Shown piece after piece: positions 49,108 through 51,759 of a stretch of 51,759 nucleotides of DNA (the stretch's first letter is position 1; each line of letters starts with the position of its first letter). The stretch comes from an uncultured Synechococcaceae cyanobacterium. Lineage in GTDB: Bacteria; Cyanobacteriota; Cyanobacteriia; PCC-6307; Cyanobiaceae. The position numbers and the translations under genes were made by a program. A model generated the notes under the pieces. That model was not told the DNA's origin. It saw nothing but the letters and a program-made list of their open reading frames with translations, and did not search any database. Location of the stretch: NCBI GenBank assembly GCA_902634405.1, contig CACPJY010000010.1:1-51759 (forward strand), in the 5' to 3' direction.

Positions 49108-50874
49108 CTATTGCAAGCTGACTGCTTTGCCTTCTCTTCTTGGATCGGCAGCGCCGTGCCAGCTACCCTTATGCCATTGGATTACAGCTAAGCCACTACC
49201 AAAAGCACTGTATTTAATTTTGTGGCCAAGTCTTTGTAGTCCTTTCTCTGTATTGTTATGGGAACTGGACCAGTTTCGACTCTCTTCTAGTACTGTGTAA
49301 CCTGGTTGGACTGATAGCAACTTGTTGCTAACTACTTCTTTTGGCGAAAGTTTTAAATCTAATGCCACTATTAATGCATTTGTTACGTAATGGGGAATTA
49401 GCCAGCCACCTGGTGACCCAATAGCCAAAACTGGACGACCATCACGAAGCACTATGACGGGTGACATTGAGCTCATAGGACGCTTCCTTGGCCTGATTCT
49501 ATTTGCAATTGGTTTTCCTGCGACTTCAGATAAAAATGAGAAGTCAGTTAATTGGTTGTTTAAGACCATCCCGCCAGACATATACCTGCTTCCGAAGACG
49601 GTCTCAACCGAACTTGTGTAGCTGGCGACGTTGCCATCTATATCAACTACTACTAAGTGAGTCGTTCCTCCGCCGGATGTGCGGGGCTGACTTGCTAGAT
49701 CCAATAATTCGCTCCCTTTTGGCTTCCCTGGTAAAGGCCGCAATGTTGCAGTGGTGTTCTGAATAGCACTTGCTCTTTCCTTTATATACCCTTCTTCTAA
49801 TAACCCTTGAAGGGGAACTGGCCAATCAATAGGGTCTCCTATCCAGTGGGAGCGATCAGCATCTGCAAGCCTTAAAGATTCTGCCAGAAGATGCCATCGA
49901 GGTATCGCTTCTTTAGACCAATTTTTTTTTGAGAGAAGCTCGTATGTCCCAAGTGCTTCTAATAAAGCAATACCTCCTCCACTTGGAGGAGGGAAGGAAC
50001 AGATTTGCCAGGACCTGTATTTACGACATATAGGTTTGCGCTTTTGTACTTTATAACTAGCTAAATCCTTATGAGTAATTGACAGTACTTCTTTATTATT
50101 TTTTTGTTGACGTTGAAGATCACTTATCAGTTTTTTGGCTACTTCACCACGATAAAATTCATGGACACCTCCCTTAGCAACAAGGCTTAAAGTGGTTGCT
50201 AATTTTTTATTGCGAAAAGGTATCTTTTGATTTGGGAGAGAACCATTTGGGAGATAAAGAGATTTAAAAGCTCGACTATGGTTGATTCCTATTTTTTCAG
50301 CTAACGATATTGATCTTAGGAAGCGAGGACTTGGAATAAATCCCTCTTTAGCAAGATCAATACTTCTTTTGAAATTCACTTTCCAAGGTAAACGTCCAAA
50401 TTTTTGGTGCCCTTCCCAAAGTAATGCTGTTGCACCTGGAACTCCTATTGCGGAGAGACTTCTAGTAGCTTTGATCCAAGAGACTGCTTGTTTATCTGAT
50501 GTTCTCCAAATGTCTCCTTTGATTTTAGTTGGGGCAGTTTCTCTACCATCAAGGGCGTATAAAGATTTTTTTGCCTGGTCCCAATACAAAAGAAAAGCTC
50601 CACCTCCTAAGCCTGAACTTTGTGGTTCAACAACAGCAAGTACTGTCTGGGCTGAGACCACTGCATCCATGGCGCTACCCCCTTCCTTTAAGGCACTTAG
50701 AGCAGCATCACTTGCTAATGGATTAGCAGTTACAACTACCGCTTGCCCGCTTGCAGTTGATACTTTGGTCTTTTTTTCATCAATACTCTCTGGTGTCTTC
50801 CAATTAACTTGTGCAATGAGCGGTAGTGGAAGTGCTAAGAGAAGAATTAATTGAGGTAGTTTATAAGTTTTCAA
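49108..50874 (-). CDS. ggt: gamma-glutamyltransferase
   Basis: 588 residues with a signal peptide (MKTYKLPQLILLLALPLPLI). GGT motifs: GGSAMDAVVSAQTVLAVVEP, SGLGGGAFLLYW, GRETAPTKI, and the small-subunit start SGGGTTHLVVVDIDGNVASY with the catalytic Thr nucleophile at the self-cleavage site. A later MSSMSPVIVLRDGRPVLAIG matches the substrate pocket. It is a periplasmic enzyme that splits glutathione or transfers its glutamyl group. Monocistronic. Confidence 0.95.
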   Translation of the reverse strand: MKTYKLPQLILLLALPLPLIAQVNWKTPESIDEKKTKVSTASGQAVVVTANPLASDAALSALKEGGSAMDAVVSAQTVLAVVEPQSSGLGGGAFLLYWDQAKKSLYALDGRETAPTKIKGDIWRTSDKQAVSWIKATRSLSAIGVPGATALLWEGHQKFGRLPWKVNFKRSIDLAKEGFIPSPRFLRSISLAEKIGINHSRAFKSLYLPNGSLPNQKIPFRNKKLATTLSLVAKGGVHEFYRGEVAKKLISDLQRQQKNNKEVLSITHKDLASYKVQKRKPICRKYRSWQICSFPPPSGGGIALLEALGTYELLSKKNWSKEAIPRWHLLAESLRLADADRSHWIGDPIDWPVPLQGLLEEGYIKERASAIQNTTATLRPLPGKPKGSELLDLASQPRTSGGGTTHLVVVDIDGNVASYTSSVETVFGSRYMSGGMVLNNQLTDFSFLSEVAGKPIANRIRPRKRPMSSMSPVIVLRDGRPVLAIGSPGGWLIPHYVTNALIVALDLKLSPKEVVSNKLLSVQPGYTVLEESRNWSSSHNNTEKGLQRLGHKIKYSAFGSGLAVIQWHKGSWHGAADPRREGKAVSLQ

Positions 50875-51080
50875 TGTAAGTTTGAACAGAGCTTGAAAAG
50901 AGTTTAAACAGGATTTAGAGATTCCTTTCTACCTCCTTGAAATCAATGGCTTTGAATTGTTTATTAACCTGCATTTGACTTCAATTATGGCAATCGACTT
51001 CTAGGGAGGGCTTTGGTTTGATTAGGTGATTGAGGCAAGAAAAGGCCTAATTCTATTGTGTATATGAATACCTTGTGATT

Positions 51081-51215
51081 ATGTGCTGTTTTGCTAAAGC
51101 TGAAATCAATGGAGGAATACTTCCTAATCTCGTTGCTTTTGCCTTGTTTCTTGGGGCTATTGGCTATTCTTTAATAACTGGCCCATTATTTGGTAAAGGT
51201 AAACAAGATGGGTGA
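51081..51215 (+). CDS. small membrane protein
   Basis: 44 residues, MCCFAKAEINGGILPNLVAF then one helix (ALFLGAIGYSLITGPLFGKG). Two Cys at the N-terminus. Overlaps the next ORF by 8 bp. Hypothetical. Confidence 0.5.
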   Translation: MCCFAKAEINGGILPNLVAFALFLGAIGYSLITGPLFGKGKQDG

Positions 51216-51345
51216 CTGGCCAACGGTTGAGGCAGCTAACCTAGTAGTAGGAACTGCAGGACTTGTTTTGTTTGCAGTAACCTCGGCTTACTTGGTTTGG
51301 CAGATTAAAAGATTTTTTTGGGAAAAATCATCCAAAAAGTTGTAA
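51208..51345 (+). CDS. small membrane protein
   Basis: 45 residues, MGDWPTVEAANLVVGTAGLV then LFAVTSAYLVWQIKRFFWEK. One helix with an aromatic end. Coupled to the previous ORF by an 8 bp overlap. Hypothetical. Confidence 0.5.
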   Translation: MGDWPTVEAANLVVGTAGLVLFAVTSAYLVWQIKRFFWEKSSKKL

Positions 51346-51597
51346 TTAATATAGGTTTGGTATCATCGTCAAAGAGCATTTGCTCTTCTTACATAAAGCA
51401 ATTGAGTTTCGGAGATCTCATTGAAGGAATGTTTTCTAGGGGAAAAGTCAACTTCTTAGCTTGAAGTTGTAGTGAGATAGATAGATATAAAGCTGAAGGC
51501 CTCAGGTCTTATTAGATAATTCATAAATGTTAGGGCTCCAGGACTCATTGCCTATGACCTTCTAATAGAGGACTGATTCTTTAAACCCTTCCCTTTA

Positions 51598-51759
51598 TTA
51601 GTGATCATGGCCTTGATGTGTTCCGTGCGAGTGAGTGCCGCCAATTTTCGATTCACATCCACTGATAGCAAAAGAGAAAACAAATGATGCTGCCAAAAGA
51701 AGATAAGAAAGAACTTGTTCTTGATTCCCAGAATTTTCAATAATTGCCGTTTGAAAACG
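51598..51759 (-). CDS. partial His-rich protein, cut by the window end
   Basis: 53 codons to the stop, entering from the right edge. A membrane helix (VLSYLLLAASFVFSFAISGC) is followed by ESKIGGTHSHGTHQGHDH, a His-rich tail of the type that binds nickel, cobalt or zinc in metal transporters and chaperones. The frame is open to the edge. An alternative frame with an ATG at 51740 lacks this structure and I prefer this one. Its full function needs the missing N-terminus. Confidence 0.5.
   Translation of the reverse strand, partial: RFQTAIIENSGNQEQVLSYLLLAASFVFSFAISGCESKIGGTHSHGTHQGHDH

Noticed and set aside
50282-50854. 190-codon ORF opposite the gamma-glutamyltransferase gene
   Set aside because: Antisense shadow of the conserved ggt N-terminal half; no ribosome site or recognisable motif.
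51552-51740. ATG-starting minus ORF at the right edge
   Set aside because: Overlaps the frame with a membrane helix and a THSHGTHQGHDH tail, which is the more credible protein; the ATG frame is basic without pattern.
1-51759. tRNA and rRNA genes
   Set aside because: I looked for T-loop GTTCRANNC-type boxes with acceptor stems and for rRNA-like conserved stretches and found none that fit.

Overview
The window looks like chromosomal DNA of a marine picocyanobacterium, most likely a low-light-adapted Prochlorococcus. The base composition is AT-rich by eye, the gene set is cyanobacterial, there is a cluster of minimal high-light-inducible (Hli) proteins, and a nirA-FNT nitrite module is present without narB. 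Many small membrane or acidic ORFs sit in ATGA-coupled chains. The strain cannot be named from the sequence alone.

Layout. 1-3.2 kb: accessory DNA with a cupin, small coupled ORF pairs and a ribbon-helix-helix-like protein. 3.2-5.1 kb: a methyltransferase and a polysaccharide deacetylase. 5.2-9 kb: nitrite assimilation on the minus strand (nirA, an FNT channel and a HEAT-like protein), with a perfect GTA-N8-TAC NtcA-type site upstream of nirA. 9-18.3 kb: a small-ORF-rich accessory zone with a DUF4278-like YRG-repeat protein, a chain of six tiny coupled ORFs, a MASE1 histidine kinase with a NarL-type regulator, a DUF861 cupin, a DUF1330 protein, and many copies of a dispersed intergenic repeat. 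18.5-24 kb: a FAD2-like desaturase, an M48 lipoprotein metalloprotease broken by one in-frame stop, and a cytochrome P450. 24-26.1 kb: more small genes and repeat copies, including a gene body with no normal start codon. 26.3-31.8 kb: an operon of DUF4956, CotH-kinase/beta-helix, VTC-domain and polytopic membrane proteins. 31.9-34.5 kb: a secreted protein, a ferredoxin-metallo-beta-lactamase fusion and a coiled-coil protein. 35.2-36.4 kb: three intact hli genes, one decayed hli and small partner genes, followed by PrxQ. 37-40.3 kb: a short protein behind a structured leader, a cupin lipoprotein, an AbrB-family membrane protein, a probable pseudogene and an ABM-like protein. 40.8-45.6 kb: a surface-carbohydrate-type cluster (FkbM-like methyltransferase, GT-B-like protein, HisC-like aminotransferase, radical SAM/SPASM). 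45.7-51.8 kb: SelO with visibly higher GC, small membrane proteins, an IscA-like protein lacking the usual cysteines, gamma-glutamyltransferase, and an edge-truncated His-rich protein.

The most interesting signals are: (i) the CotH/VTC/DUF4956 operon, rarely expected in such a small genome; (ii) a dispersed, degenerate element of about 100-150 bp, present in one orientation around ten or more times, which abuts gene starts and ends and reads as two overlapping open frames on the minus strand; (iii) chains of tiny translationally coupled ORFs, especially six in 730 bp at 10534-11261; (iv) several lesions that look like recent gene decay (M48 stop, decayed hli, a frameshifted small gene, a startless gene body).
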